In this document: piece by piece, positions 17,619-26,069 of the stretch
How the letters are laid out: each line of letters begins with the position of its first letter
Position numbering within the stretch: position 1 is the stretch's first letter
Assembly: GCA_009702045.1 (NCBI GenBank)
Contig: WLIV01000010.1
Coordinates: 39,971 to 103,970, forward strand
Direction of reading: 5' to 3'
Length of the DNA: 64,000 nt
DNA from: Actinomycetota bacterium
GTDB taxonomy: Bacteria > Actinomycetota > Acidimicrobiia > Acidimicrobiales > Ilumatobacteraceae
The notes under the pieces: generated by a model
Seen by the model: only the letters and a program-made list of their open reading frames with translations
Told to the model about the DNA's origin: nothing
Databases searched by the model: none
Position numbers and translations under genes: made by a program

Positions 17619-18260
17619 ATGCTTGCGAACACCGCACGACGCACACCGGCCGAGCAGGGATTGCGCGAACGCAAGAAGGAACGCACGAAGTCGGCGATGA
17701 TCGATGCCGCACTCGAACTGTTCGCTGAGCGGGGCTACGACAACGTCACTGTGCAGGACATCGCCGACGCCGCACAGGTGTCGGCCACCACGTTCTTCCG
17801 CTACTTCCCCACCAAGGAGGACGTGCTGTTCACGGTGGGGCCCGCCTTCGCGCCGTTGCTCGAAGCCGCCGTCGACGCGGCACCGCCCGAACTCGACGAC
17901 CTGGAGGTCTTCCACCTCACCGCCCGCCAAGTGCTCGCCGAACGCTTCAACCTCGACCACGTGCGCAAGCGCTACCGCGTGTCCGTCAGCACCCCCGAGT
18001 TACGGGGCCGCGTCTCCGACACGGGGCGCGTCTGGCGCGACGCCGTCTCTGTCGCGTTGCAGCGACGGCACGGACTCTCCTCACCGACACGCGAGATCGA
18101 GCTCACCGTGCGCATCGGCAACGCCGTGCTGAACGCCGCGCTCGACGAATGGAGCGCCGACGCCTCGGGGATGTTCACCGAGGAGCACCTGCTCACCCTG
18201 CTCGACGAATGGTTCGCCGCCATGCGGGCCGCCAGCGGCCAGTGGTCAGCTGGGGACTGA
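17619..18260 (+). CDS. TetR family transcriptional regulator
   Basis: 213 aa regulator. The N-terminal helix-turn-helix spans about residues 27-70 (ALELFAERGYDNVTVQDIAD, then VSATTFFRYFPTKEDVL). The remaining alpha-helical part would bind a ligand, in this context probably an acyl-CoA. ATG 17619 is chosen over GTG 17568 because GAAGGGAG lies 5 bp before it. It is divergent from the amidohydrolase-CaiB operon, and a palindrome overlapping its promoter suggests autoregulation and control of that operon. It ends 4 bp from the convergent SDR gene. Confidence 0.93.
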   Translation: MLANTARRTPAEQGLRERKKERTKSAMIDAALELFAERGYDNVTVQDIADAAQVSATTFFRYFPTKEDVLFTVGPAFAPLLEAAVDAAPPELDDLEVFHLTARQVLAERFNLDHVRKRYRVSVSTPELRGRVSDTGRVWRDAVSVALQRRHGLSSPTREIELTVRIGNAVLNAALDEWSADASGMFTEEHLLTLLDEWFAAMRAASGQWSAGD

Positions 18261-18264
18261 TCCC

Positions 18265-19050
18265 TCACAAGTCCGTCAGCGTGCCTCCGTCGACGGCCAC
18301 GTCCGTACCCGTCACCCAACTGGCGCGCTCGGAGCACAGGAACACGATCATCGCGGCGACCTCCTCGGGTTCACCCACGCGGCCGGCGGCGATCGGCTGG
18401 CGCTCCATCATCCGCCGCTCGATGTCGTCCTCCGTCCGGCCCGTCGCCGCCGCGGCCGCGGCGTAACCACCCAGCACACTGGACGTGCGGGTCAGCCCGG
18501 GCAGTACGCAGTTCGTCAGCACGCCATCTCGTGAGTACGCCTGGGCCAGGTTGCGCGTGACATGCAACAGCGCGGCCTTCGCCGCGCCGTAGGGGCCGAA
18601 GCGCGGGTCGGCGTGGCGCGACATCGTCGACCCGACGTTCACCACCCGGCCCCAGCGCTGACCCACCATCAGCGGCATGCACTCCATCGTCAGCCGCAGC
18701 GCACTGGTGACATTGAGCGTGTACAGGTCGTGCCACTCGTCCTCGTCGAAGTCCTTCAGCGCGCTGCCACCGCCACCGGCGTTGTTGACCACGATGTCGA
18801 CGCCGCCGAACGACGCGACCGCGGCGTCGCTCAGCGCCGCTGACGACTCGCGCTCCATCACGTCGGCACACACCGCAACCACCGAGGTCAGCTCGGCCAG
18901 CTCGTCGCGTACCTCGTTCAGCGGACCCTGCTCGCGAGCGCACAACACCAGTGACACACCCTCGGCGGCCAAGAGATGCGCCGTCGCCCGGCCAATACCC
19001 TTGCTCGCACCGGTGACGATGGCCCGGCGACCGTTGAGACCGAGATCCAT
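18265..19050 (-). CDS. SDR family oxidoreductase
   Basis: 261 aa classical short-chain dehydrogenase: TGASKGIGRA cofactor loop, NNAGGGG, catalytic GSTMS with YGAAK, and the C-terminal substrate-loop region ending TGTDVAVDGG. Likely a 3-ketoacyl or alcohol dehydrogenase using NAD(P). Last gene of a leftward operon behind the cyclase-family gene (3 bp gap) and an acyl-CoA ligase. The catalytic serine, tyrosine and lysine are all present. Confidence 0.9.
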   Translation of the reverse strand: MDLGLNGRRAIVTGASKGIGRATAHLLAAEGVSLVLCAREQGPLNEVRDELAELTSVVAVCADVMERESSAALSDAAVASFGGVDIVVNNAGGGGSALKDFDEDEWHDLYTLNVTSALRLTMECMPLMVGQRWGRVVNVGSTMSRHADPRFGPYGAAKAALLHVTRNLAQAYSRDGVLTNCVLPGLTRTSSVLGGYAAAAAATGRTEDDIERRMMERQPIAAGRVGEPEEVAAMIVFLCSERASWVTGTDVAVDGGTLTDL

Positions 19051-19053
19051 CGC

Positions 19054-20109
19054 TCAGGCCCCGGGCTCGACGTTGGCCAGCGCGGTCGGCGCGGCATTCG
19101 TGGAGACCGCGCCCTCCGCCCGGATCGGATTGTGGATCAGCACGAACCGGTCGACGCCAGCGGCGCTCAGTTCGTCGAGCGCCATACTTTCCGCGATCCT
19201 GACGCCCTCGTGAACCAGCAATTCTTGATGGCACGCGGCCAGATTGCCCTGCGTCACTGACGATGACGTCGAGCCCCAGCACCAACTGTCCGTACCCACC
19301 ATCGCCGGCCGGAACGACGCCAACCAGCGTGTCTCGCGCAGCCACACACCAGGGCTGCCGCGCAGGTAGCGCTTCGGTTCGGTGCGCAACAGGCGCCTCC
19401 AACCAGTGCGCAGGAAGATCGCGTCTCCCGGCTCGAACGAGGGCAACGACTGCCGCTCGATCGCGCCCAGCAGTTCCTCCAACGTGATCCGATGATCGCC
19501 GGCCAGCACCGCCCGACCATCGGCCGCAGCGGCGAGCGCCGGGCTCCCAGCTGGCGCGGACTCGAGCAGGTACGACAACACATCGATGACGTACCCGCGG
19601 GTGACCAACGGTGCGCCCCACTCAGTGGTGTCGAGATCGGTGACCCCGCCCGTGGCGAGTAGATCCTCGATCCGCCGACCGCCGTAATACACGCGGCCCA
19701 CACCGACATGGGCGAGTCCGTTCACCTTGGAGCCGAGGTTGAAGCTGAGCGACACCACCTCCTCCAGCGTCGAGGCACGGTTGCGACCACTCGCTTCAGC
19801 AGCGAGGACCACCCCTTCGAAATCGGGGGATGGCTGGTACCCGTTCACCACGAGCTGCTGGGAGTACGCGCGCTCACCCCAACCCGGATATCCGACGTAC
19901 AAGGTCTCGCCGAGGGAGAACGATCGAACCGGCCGGCTGAGATCGAGCAGCGAGAGTGCCCGCTGTGCGGTGTCGGGGCCAACTTCGTGATAGCTACCGA
20001 GCCGATCGCCGCGGCCATAGCGCGGCGTGTCCCACGCGCCGGCCTCGATCGCGTCGGCGTCCGGGACATCGTCCGTGAACCTCGTCAACTCGTGGTCAGT
20101 GATCAACAC
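19054..20109 (-). CDS. Cyclase-family (kynurenine formamidase-like) protein with altered metal site
   Basis: 351 aa protein resembling the PF04199 cyclase family, whose members hydrolyse amide/ester bonds using a metal held by the HxGTHxDxxxH motif. In the matching stretch here the sequence reads NLGSKVNGLAHVG (19714-19740), so the first two histidines and the aspartate are replaced and only the last histidine remains. The rest of the fold markers (GDAIFLRTGW, DELSAAGVDRFVLIHNPI) are kept. It lies between a ligase and an SDR in one operon. It may use another mechanism or have a binding role; family membership is judged by motif alignment by eye. Confidence 0.75.
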   Translation of the reverse strand: MLITDHELTRFTDDVPDADAIEAGAWDTPRYGRGDRLGSYHEVGPDTAQRALSLLDLSRPVRSFSLGETLYVGYPGWGERAYSQQLVVNGYQPSPDFEGVVLAAEASGRNRASTLEEVVSLSFNLGSKVNGLAHVGVGRVYYGGRRIEDLLATGGVTDLDTTEWGAPLVTRGYVIDVLSYLLESAPAGSPALAAAADGRAVLAGDHRITLEELLGAIERQSLPSFEPGDAIFLRTGWRRLLRTEPKRYLRGSPGVWLRETRWLASFRPAMVGTDSWCWGSTSSSVTQGNLAACHQELLVHEGVRIAESMALDELSAAGVDRFVLIHNPIRAEGAVSTNAAPTALANVEPGA

Positions 20110-20157
20110 ACCACACTCCCTCTGGGTACCCCGGCATCAGCGTAGGAGACACCGCGC

Positions 20158-21705
20158 TCAGGCCCAGTACGGGTCGCGGAGTTCGCGGCGCAACAGTTTC
20201 CCTGCGCCGGAGTACGGCAACTCGACACGGAACTCGTACGTCCGCGGGCACTTGAAGCGAGCAAGGCCTGCGTCGCAGTGTGCCCGCAGCGCCGCGACCA
20301 GATCATCGTCGCCGCGCACCCCGGCGACGGGCACGACCACCGCGATCACACGCTGCCCCCATTCGGCATCGGGGGCCCCAATCACCGCGACATCAGCGAC
20401 ATCAGAATGACGTGCGAGATGCTGTTCGATCTCGGCCGGGTAGACGTTCACACCACCGGACAGAATCATGTCCGTACGTCGATCGACGAGGAACAACCAA
20501 CCGTCGGCATCGAGGTACCCCATGTCGCCGAACGTGCGGAACCCGTCAGCACCACGACTCGCGGCGGTCTTGTCGGGGTCACCGAGGTAACTGCTCTCGC
20601 TCACCCCCGGCAGACGCAGGTACACCATGCCGACCTCATCGGCCGGTAGCACCTCGCCGGCATCGTCGAGGATCCGCACTTCGGCACCATCGGACGACAT
20701 GTGCCCCACACTGCCGCGATGCGCCAACCAATCATTCGGCCCAATCGATGTACCGAAGCCCTCACTCGCCGCGTAGTACTCGTAGAGCACCGGGCCGAAC
20801 CAATCGAACATCGCCTGTTTGGTGTCGACCGGGCAGCCCGAACCGGCGTGCGTGACAGCACGCAATGACGACACGTCGTAACGATTGCGCACATCCTGCG
20901 GAAGTTGCAGCAAGCGGTGGAAGTGGATCGGTGCCATCTGCACATGTGTGACTCGGTGCTCCTCGATCAACTGCAGCACACGTTCACCGTCCCACCGGTC
21001 GAGCAGCACGACGGATTGGCCCCAGTTGAGCGCCTGCAGTCCTTGAGAACCAGGCGCTCCGTGGTACAGCGGCCCGCACACCAGCGAGACGCCACCGACC
21101 GACATCCCTCGGCGGGCGAACATCGGCCGCCCGCCGCGGGCAGCGAGTTCCGGGGTCACCCCTGGCGTCGCCGGCCAGAGCACACCTTTGGGCCGACCCG
21201 TGGTGCCCGACGTGTAGAGCATCGCGTTGGCGTTCACTCGCTCGTCGGGGGCGCCCGAACCACCGGCCGCAAGGAAGTCGGCATACGGCACGTAGCCATC
21301 GGCGACATCCAGCGCAACCCTCGTGCCCTCGAACCCGATGGAGGTGAGCGCGACATCGGCCACCTCCTTGAGCGACGAGCCGACGGCGATCACCTTCGAC
21401 GACGAGTTGTCCACGATGTAGGCGATCTCATCGGACACCGAGTGGAAGTTGAGCGGAACCGCGTGCACGCCGATCTGTGAGCAACCCAACACCCAGTCGA
21501 AATAGCGGACCGAGTTGGTGACGAGAATCGCCGAGCGGTCGTCGAGCACCAGACCTGCCCGCCGCAACGTATTCGACACTGCGTTTGCCCGTGCCGCCAG
21601 TGCACCGCGCGTGGTGCGGGTTCCGTCGACATCGATCACCGCGACGGCTTCCGGGTCGGCGGCGGCGAACTGCCAGAAACCGAAGCACTCCTGGTCGTCA
21701 TTCAT
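20158..21705 (-). CDS. Acyl-CoA synthetase (AMP-binding, FadD-like)
   Basis: 515 aa ANL-superfamily ligase with P-loop YTSGTTGRPKG at about residues 163-173, the YEYYAASEGFG region, the RTDMILSGGVNVYPAEIE hinge and C-terminal lysine in GAGKLLRREL. It makes the CoA thioester of a carboxylic acid in two steps. ATG 21705 (MNDDQECF) is preferred; an upstream ATG at 21762 would leave only about 40 bp to the divergent gene. First gene of an operon with the cyclase-family protein and SDR. It resembles the steroid/cyclic-acid FadD17/FadD19-type ligases in general form, but substrate is not readable. Confidence 0.9.
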   Translation of the reverse strand: MNDDQECFGFWQFAAADPEAVAVIDVDGTRTTRGALAARANAVSNTLRRAGLVLDDRSAILVTNSVRYFDWVLGCSQIGVHAVPLNFHSVSDEIAYIVDNSSSKVIAVGSSLKEVADVALTSIGFEGTRVALDVADGYVPYADFLAAGGSGAPDERVNANAMLYTSGTTGRPKGVLWPATPGVTPELAARGGRPMFARRGMSVGGVSLVCGPLYHGAPGSQGLQALNWGQSVVLLDRWDGERVLQLIEEHRVTHVQMAPIHFHRLLQLPQDVRNRYDVSSLRAVTHAGSGCPVDTKQAMFDWFGPVLYEYYAASEGFGTSIGPNDWLAHRGSVGHMSSDGAEVRILDDAGEVLPADEVGMVYLRLPGVSESSYLGDPDKTAASRGADGFRTFGDMGYLDADGWLFLVDRRTDMILSGGVNVYPAEIEQHLARHSDVADVAVIGAPDAEWGQRVIAVVVPVAGVRGDDDLVAALRAHCDAGLARFKCPRTYEFRVELPYSGAGKLLRRELRDPYWA

Positions 21706-21802
21706 CCGGCCGAGACTACGCACCACGTGCGCAGCGTCCATCTGCGCCCGCGGGTCGATCACGTGGTCTGCGATGCTTGTCTTCGGGGAAAGTGAGGGTG
21801 CA

Positions 21803-22945
21803 ATGGAATTTGCATGGACCGAGGAAGAGACCGCGTACCGCGAGCAGGTGCGAACGTTGGTCGACGACCGCTATCCCGGGTGGCGGGACAAGCCCGTGCA
21901 CCACTCCTTCGCTCGCAGCGAACGTAACCAAGTCACTGAACTCACTCACGAACTCCGCGATCGCAAGTTGCTGACGGCGCACTGGCCAGCCGAGTACGGC
22001 GGCGCCGATCAGTCCGCCTGGATGCACATCATCCTCGGCGAGGAGATGTGGTCGGTCGGCGAGCCCCGTGGCCCTCAGTACATGAGCGTCAACTGGATCG
22101 GCCCGGCGATCATGGCCAACGGCACCGAGGAGCAGAAGCAGGAGCACCTGGGGCGCATCTCCGACGGTGAAGCATTCTGGTGCCAAGGCTTCTCCGAACC
22201 CGACTCCGGTTCCGATCTCGCCTCGCTGAAGTGCCGCGCCGTCCCCGACGGTGACGAGTACATCGTCAACGGACAGAAGATCTGGACCTCGCACACACAG
22301 CTCGCCGAATGGTGCTTCCTCCTCGTGCGCACCGACCCGGATGCTGAACCGCACAAGGGCATTTCCGTGCTGCTCGTCTCGATGGACACACCCGGTATCG
22401 AGGTTCGCTCGATCGCGAACGTCGCTGGTGAGTCGTCGTTCGCCGAGGTGTTCTTCACCGACGTGCGAGTGCCGGCCGCGAATCGCCTCGGCCCCGAGAA
22501 CGGCGGCTGGGACATCGTTCGTGCCGCGCTGACCTACGAGCGAGTGGGCGCGCCGCGGTGGCACCGCGGCAGCGTGGTGCTCGATGCGCTGGTGGTGTGG
22601 GCCAAGGAGCACGACCGGTTCGACGACCCGATTGTGCAGAGCCGACTCGGCGAGGCGAAAGCCGCAATCGAGGCCGCTCGGATGCTCGCCTACCGGGTGG
22701 TCGACGAACGTGCCCACAAGGTGCCGCCCAGCCCGAATGCCTACGTCGCTCGTGTCTCGATGGTGCGTGCGGAGAAGCAAGTCGCCGAGTTGGCACTGTG
22801 GTTGATGGGCGAGCAGGGCATCGACGGCGAGTCGCTGGCCGGCCACACGTTCTATCCCACGCTCACCGCCGGAGTCGCCGGCGGCACCTACGAGGTGCAG
22901 TTGAACCTCGTCGCTGGCCTCGTCCTTCAACTCCCCAGGCGCTGA
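21803..22945 (+). CDS. Acyl-CoA dehydrogenase, larger partner
   Basis: 380 aa FAD-dependent acyl-CoA dehydrogenase with the full N-terminal and middle domains: LTAHWPAEYGG, CQGFSEPDSGSDLASL (flavin/substrate contact) and GQKIWTSHTQLA. The C-terminal helical domain ends GVAGGTYEVQLNLVAGLVLQLPRR, near the GGT(S)E position of single-subunit enzymes. ATG 21803 follows GAGGGTGCA. Four bp downstream is a smaller dehydrogenase; such adjacent pairs form alpha2beta2 enzymes acting on bulky acyl-CoAs in steroid side-chain catabolism (FadE28-FadE29 type). Paralogue of the gene at 62436-63569. Confidence 0.93.
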   Translation: MEFAWTEEETAYREQVRTLVDDRYPGWRDKPVHHSFARSERNQVTELTHELRDRKLLTAHWPAEYGGADQSAWMHIILGEEMWSVGEPRGPQYMSVNWIGPAIMANGTEEQKQEHLGRISDGEAFWCQGFSEPDSGSDLASLKCRAVPDGDEYIVNGQKIWTSHTQLAEWCFLLVRTDPDAEPHKGISVLLVSMDTPGIEVRSIANVAGESSFAEVFFTDVRVPAANRLGPENGGWDIVRAALTYERVGAPRWHRGSVVLDALVVWAKEHDRFDDPIVQSRLGEAKAAIEAARMLAYRVVDERAHKVPPSPNAYVARVSMVRAEKQVAELALWLMGEQGIDGESLAGHTFYPTLTAGVAGGTYEVQLNLVAGLVLQLPRR

Positions 22946-22949
22946 CACC

Positions 22950-23861
22950 ATGGACTTCACACTCGATCAAGACCAGCAGGGGATCGTCGACGCTGTCACC
23001 ACCATCCTCACCCGCCACGCCGGCACCGAGCGCGCCCGGGCGGTGGGTGCCGCCGGCCACGACGACACCCTGCTGAGCACACTCGCCGACGCGGGGTTCC
23101 TCGACCTCGCGGCCGACCCGGCCATCGGCCCACTCGGTGCCGTACTGGTGGCCGAGTTGGCATCGCGGCACCACGCACGGGCGAACGTCGCCATCCGCGC
23201 GCTCGTCGGGCCAATGCTGCTCGGCGACGAGACACCAGCGCGGCTGGCAGTGATGGACGCCTCGCGGCCCGGACCCGTCCGCTTCGGGCAACACGCCGAC
23301 GTCGCACTTATCCTCGACGGCGACGAGGCTCATCTGGCCAGGATCACTGATGCCACACCCATCGACAGCCCCTACGGGTACCCCTTCGCCCACATCGAGA
23401 CCTCGCGGACCCGTTCGCTCGGACCCGGTTCGGGCGCCACCCTTGCCAACTGGTGGCGGGTCGCGTTGGCTGCCGAGATCTCCGGAGCGCTCGACGGCGC
23501 CATCGCGCACACCGTTGCGTACCTCCGCGACCGGCAACAGTTCAAGAAGCCACTTGGCTCCTTGCAGGCGTTGCAGCACCGACTGGCTGAGGCGTACGTG
23601 ACTGCCGAAGGCGCGCGCTGGCTCGCCCGGCGAGCTGCGTTCGAGGGCGCCCCTGCCGAGTCCGCCGCCGCAGCTGCCGCGTATGCGGCACAGGCGGCAC
23701 AACTCATTGGCACCGACATGCACCAACTCAGCGGAGCGATCGGGTTCACCATCGAGTTCGATCTGCAGCTGTGGACCAGTCGCCTGCACGCGCTGCGCGT
23801 CGAGTTCGGCGGCGTCACCGCACACCAGTTGGCCACCACGCGCGCTCAGTGGCCGTCGTGA
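22950..23861 (+). CDS. Acyl-CoA dehydrogenase, smaller partner
   Basis: 303 aa acyl-CoA dehydrogenase-related subunit with a shortened middle domain and a C-terminal helical domain including YLRDRQQFKKPLGSLQALQH, which supplies the FAD-contacting arginine-glutamine-phenylalanine region, and HQLSGAIGFTIEFDL. Too short to act alone; expected to pair with the preceding gene (4 bp apart) in a heterotetramer. Its TGA overlaps the GTG of the next gene. Closely related to the gene at 61507-62430, which sits next to the other larger partner. Confidence 0.92.
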   Translation: MDFTLDQDQQGIVDAVTTILTRHAGTERARAVGAAGHDDTLLSTLADAGFLDLAADPAIGPLGAVLVAELASRHHARANVAIRALVGPMLLGDETPARLAVMDASRPGPVRFGQHADVALILDGDEAHLARITDATPIDSPYGYPFAHIETSRTRSLGPGSGATLANWWRVALAAEISGALDGAIAHTVAYLRDRQQFKKPLGSLQALQHRLAEAYVTAEGARWLARRAAFEGAPAESAAAAAAYAAQAAQLIGTDMHQLSGAIGFTIEFDLQLWTSRLHALRVEFGGVTAHQLATTRAQWPS

Positions 23862-24802
23862 GTGACAGCAGCCCAACGACACTGCGGAACTCGACGGTGC
23901 TCGTCACGGGCGCGTCGGGTCTGTTCGGGTCGGCGCTCGCGCTCGCCCTTGCGGCAGACAACGAAGTCATCGCTGCCGCCCGATTCGGCGATGCCGACAC
24001 CCGCCGACGGCTCGAGGACGCCGGAGCGACCACGGTCGCATTCGACCTCGCCAACCCGGACCAGAGTGCACTGCCCAAATCCGTCGACATCGTCTTCCAC
24101 TGCGGCGCAGCCGTGCCCGGCAAGAACACACAGGCCGAGATGTTCGAGATCAATACGCAGGCCAGCGGGCGCCTCATCAGTCGCTATCGCGAGTGCAGGG
24201 CGTTCGTACACTGCAGCACGGCCGGCGTGTATGCCCGCAAGACAGAGGGGTCGTACACGGAGACGGATCTCGTCGGTGTCGATCGCCATCCGAGCCCCGA
24301 CTATCCGCTGTCCAAGATTGCTGGCGAACAGTTGGTGCGGTTCCTCTCCATCGAGTTCGGGGTGCCGGCAGTGATTCTGCGGATCTTCGCGCTGTACGGG
24401 CCTGGCGGCGGATTCCCGACGCAGCTGATGCAGAAGGTCGCGGCCGGCGAATCGGTGCCGTTGCCGCCACTGCGGCCGATCCTGCAGAACCCGATGTTCG
24501 AGACCGATTTCGTCGAGAAGGCGATCGCCGCCTCATCGATCGCCAGCGTGCCGCCGATCACGATCAACTTCGCCGGTGTCGAGCAGGTGTCGGTCGAGGA
24601 GTACACGCAGCTGGCGGGCGAGCTGCTCGGCCGACCGACGACGTACGTCGATGTGCCCGTGGGTTACTCACCGTCACCGGCCGACACCACGGCGATGGTG
24701 GCCGCGATCGGACCCACTCGCGTCACCACGAGCGAGGGTGTCCGGCGCGTGGTCGAGACGTTGCAGCAGTCGCTCCCCCAGGAAGATCACCCACCAACAT
24801 GA
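23858..24802 (+). CDS. NAD-dependent epimerase/dehydratase family protein (extended SDR)
   Basis: 314 aa extended SDR: NAD-binding TGASGLFGSALA at residues 17-28, a HCSTAGVYARK segment holding the catalytic serine, and YPLSK for the tyrosine-lysine pair. GTG 23858 overlaps the preceding TGA; no good ribosome binding site is seen, so coupling is likely. Members oxidise, epimerise or dehydrate sugars or 3-beta-hydroxysteroid-like alcohols; next to an acyl-CoA dehydrogenase pair an alcohol dehydrogenase role is more likely than sugar metabolism. Followed by a classical SDR with ATGA overlap. Confidence 0.88.
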   Translation: MSDSSPTTLRNSTVLVTGASGLFGSALALALAADNEVIAAARFGDADTRRRLEDAGATTVAFDLANPDQSALPKSVDIVFHCGAAVPGKNTQAEMFEINTQASGRLISRYRECRAFVHCSTAGVYARKTEGSYTETDLVGVDRHPSPDYPLSKIAGEQLVRFLSIEFGVPAVILRIFALYGPGGGFPTQLMQKVAAGESVPLPPLRPILQNPMFETDFVEKAIAASSIASVPPITINFAGVEQVSVEEYTQLAGELLGRPTTYVDVPVGYSPSPADTTAMVAAIGPTRVTTSEGVRRVVETLQQSLPQEDHPPT

Positions 24803-25608
24803 CCACCCTCGAACCCGGCGGCGTCGCCGTCGTCACCGGCGGCGCGAGCGGCATCGGATTGGCACTCGGCCGTGCCTTTGCCGCACGCGGGATGCACGTC
24901 GTACTGGCGGACATCGAAGCCGGGCCGCTCGAACGGGCGGCCGCCGAACTCGGTGCCACTGGCAGCATCACCGACGTCTCGCGGCGCGCCGACGTCGACC
25001 GCCTGGCAGCGCTGACGTTGGAGCAGTTCGGCCGGGTCGACGTCGTGTGCAACAACGCCGGCGTCTCGATCGGGTCGCTGCCGACATGGCAGTACGACCA
25101 ACGCGACTGGGAGTGGGTCCTCGGAGTCAACCTGATGGGCGTGATCCATGGCGTCGCCGCATTCGTGCCGCACCTCGTCAGTCAAGGATTCGGGCATGTG
25201 GTCAACACCTCGTCCGCCGCCGGTCTGGCGGTAATCCCTGGCCTCTCCCCCTACACGGTGGCCAAGCACGGCGTCACGGCGTTGTCCGAGGCACTGCTGC
25301 TCGAACTGCAGCAACAGGGTGTCGACGTCGGGGTCACGATCGTCAGTCCGGGCATGGTCCACACGGCAATCCGAGGTGCCGAGCGAAACCGCCCGTCCGA
25401 CCTCGTCGTCGAGCGTGACGCCAGCGCCAAGCCGTCGGCGTTCCCCGACGTCCCCGATATGCAAGACCCGAACGACCTCGCAGCCGATGTGCTTGCGGCG
25501 ATCGAGGCCAACCAACTGCACGTGGCGTTCGTGGGTGCGGAACCGATGATGCAGGAGCGCATCTCCCGACTGAACGCCTCACGGGGCGAAGGAGATCCAC
25601 TGCCATGA
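24799..25608 (+). CDS. SDR family oxidoreductase
   Basis: 269 aa classical SDR with TGGASGIGLA (residues 13-22), NNAGVS, NTSSAAG and YTVAK, so the cofactor site and catalytic triad are intact. ATG 24799 overlaps the stop of the epimerase gene and its own stop overlaps the VOC gene (ATGA). Likely oxidises a hydroxyl group in the same pathway as its neighbours. The C-terminal part lacks the usual DGG ending and carries an extended tail with AAIEANQLHVAFVG, like SDRs that act on large hydrophobic alcohols. Confidence 0.9.
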   Translation: MTTLEPGGVAVVTGGASGIGLALGRAFAARGMHVVLADIEAGPLERAAAELGATGSITDVSRRADVDRLAALTLEQFGRVDVVCNNAGVSIGSLPTWQYDQRDWEWVLGVNLMGVIHGVAAFVPHLVSQGFGHVVNTSSAAGLAVIPGLSPYTVAKHGVTALSEALLLELQQQGVDVGVTIVSPGMVHTAIRGAERNRPSDLVVERDASAKPSAFPDVPDMQDPNDLAADVLAAIEANQLHVAFVGAEPMMQERISRLNASRGEGDPLP

Positions 25609-26066
25609 CGCCGCTGCTACGCCACGCCGACCTCTATCACACAGGCATCGTCGTCGATGACGTGGATGCCGCGAAGGCCGAGTACTCCGACCTCATGGGC
25701 GTCACCTGGGGCCCCGAGGGCGAAGTCGACGTGTCCGTATGGCTGCCCGACGGCATGCGGATGATGTCGTTCAAGTACGCATACACCGCAGAAGGGCCGC
25801 ATCGCCTCGAGCTCGTCCGGCCGACGGCCGGCACGTTGTGGACGGTCACCGGCCCGGGGCACGCCCACCACATCGGCTACTGGTGCGACGATGTCCCGGC
25901 GATGTCGGCCGCGATGTCGGCTCGCGGCATTCCGCTGGCGGCGAAGGTCGGCGTCGAATCGGCAGACGAAGACGCCTCGATCGTGTTGCACCGGACAGCG
26001 TCCGGGCTCTACGTCGAGCTCGTCAGCTCGGCGGCCCGCATCATGATGTTCGGTGAGAACGGCTGA
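25605..26066 (+). CDS. VOC family (glyoxalase/epimerase-like) protein
   Basis: 153 aa vicinal-oxygen-chelate protein with two beta-alpha-beta-beta-beta modules. Candidate metal ligands are the histidine in YHTGIVVDD, the histidine in HHIGYWCDD and the glutamate in LYVELVS, which matches methylmalonyl-CoA epimerase-like members. Last gene of the five-gene rightward operon, with ATGA overlap to the SDR. Racemisation of a 2-methyl-3-oxoacyl-type CoA would fit the context but is inference. It ends 3 bp from the convergent ligase gene. Confidence 0.87.
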   Translation: MTPLLRHADLYHTGIVVDDVDAAKAEYSDLMGVTWGPEGEVDVSVWLPDGMRMMSFKYAYTAEGPHRLELVRPTAGTLWTVTGPGHAHHIGYWCDDVPAMSAAMSARGIPLAAKVGVESADEDASIVLHRTASGLYVELVSSAARIMMFGENG

Positions 26067-26069
26067 GTG

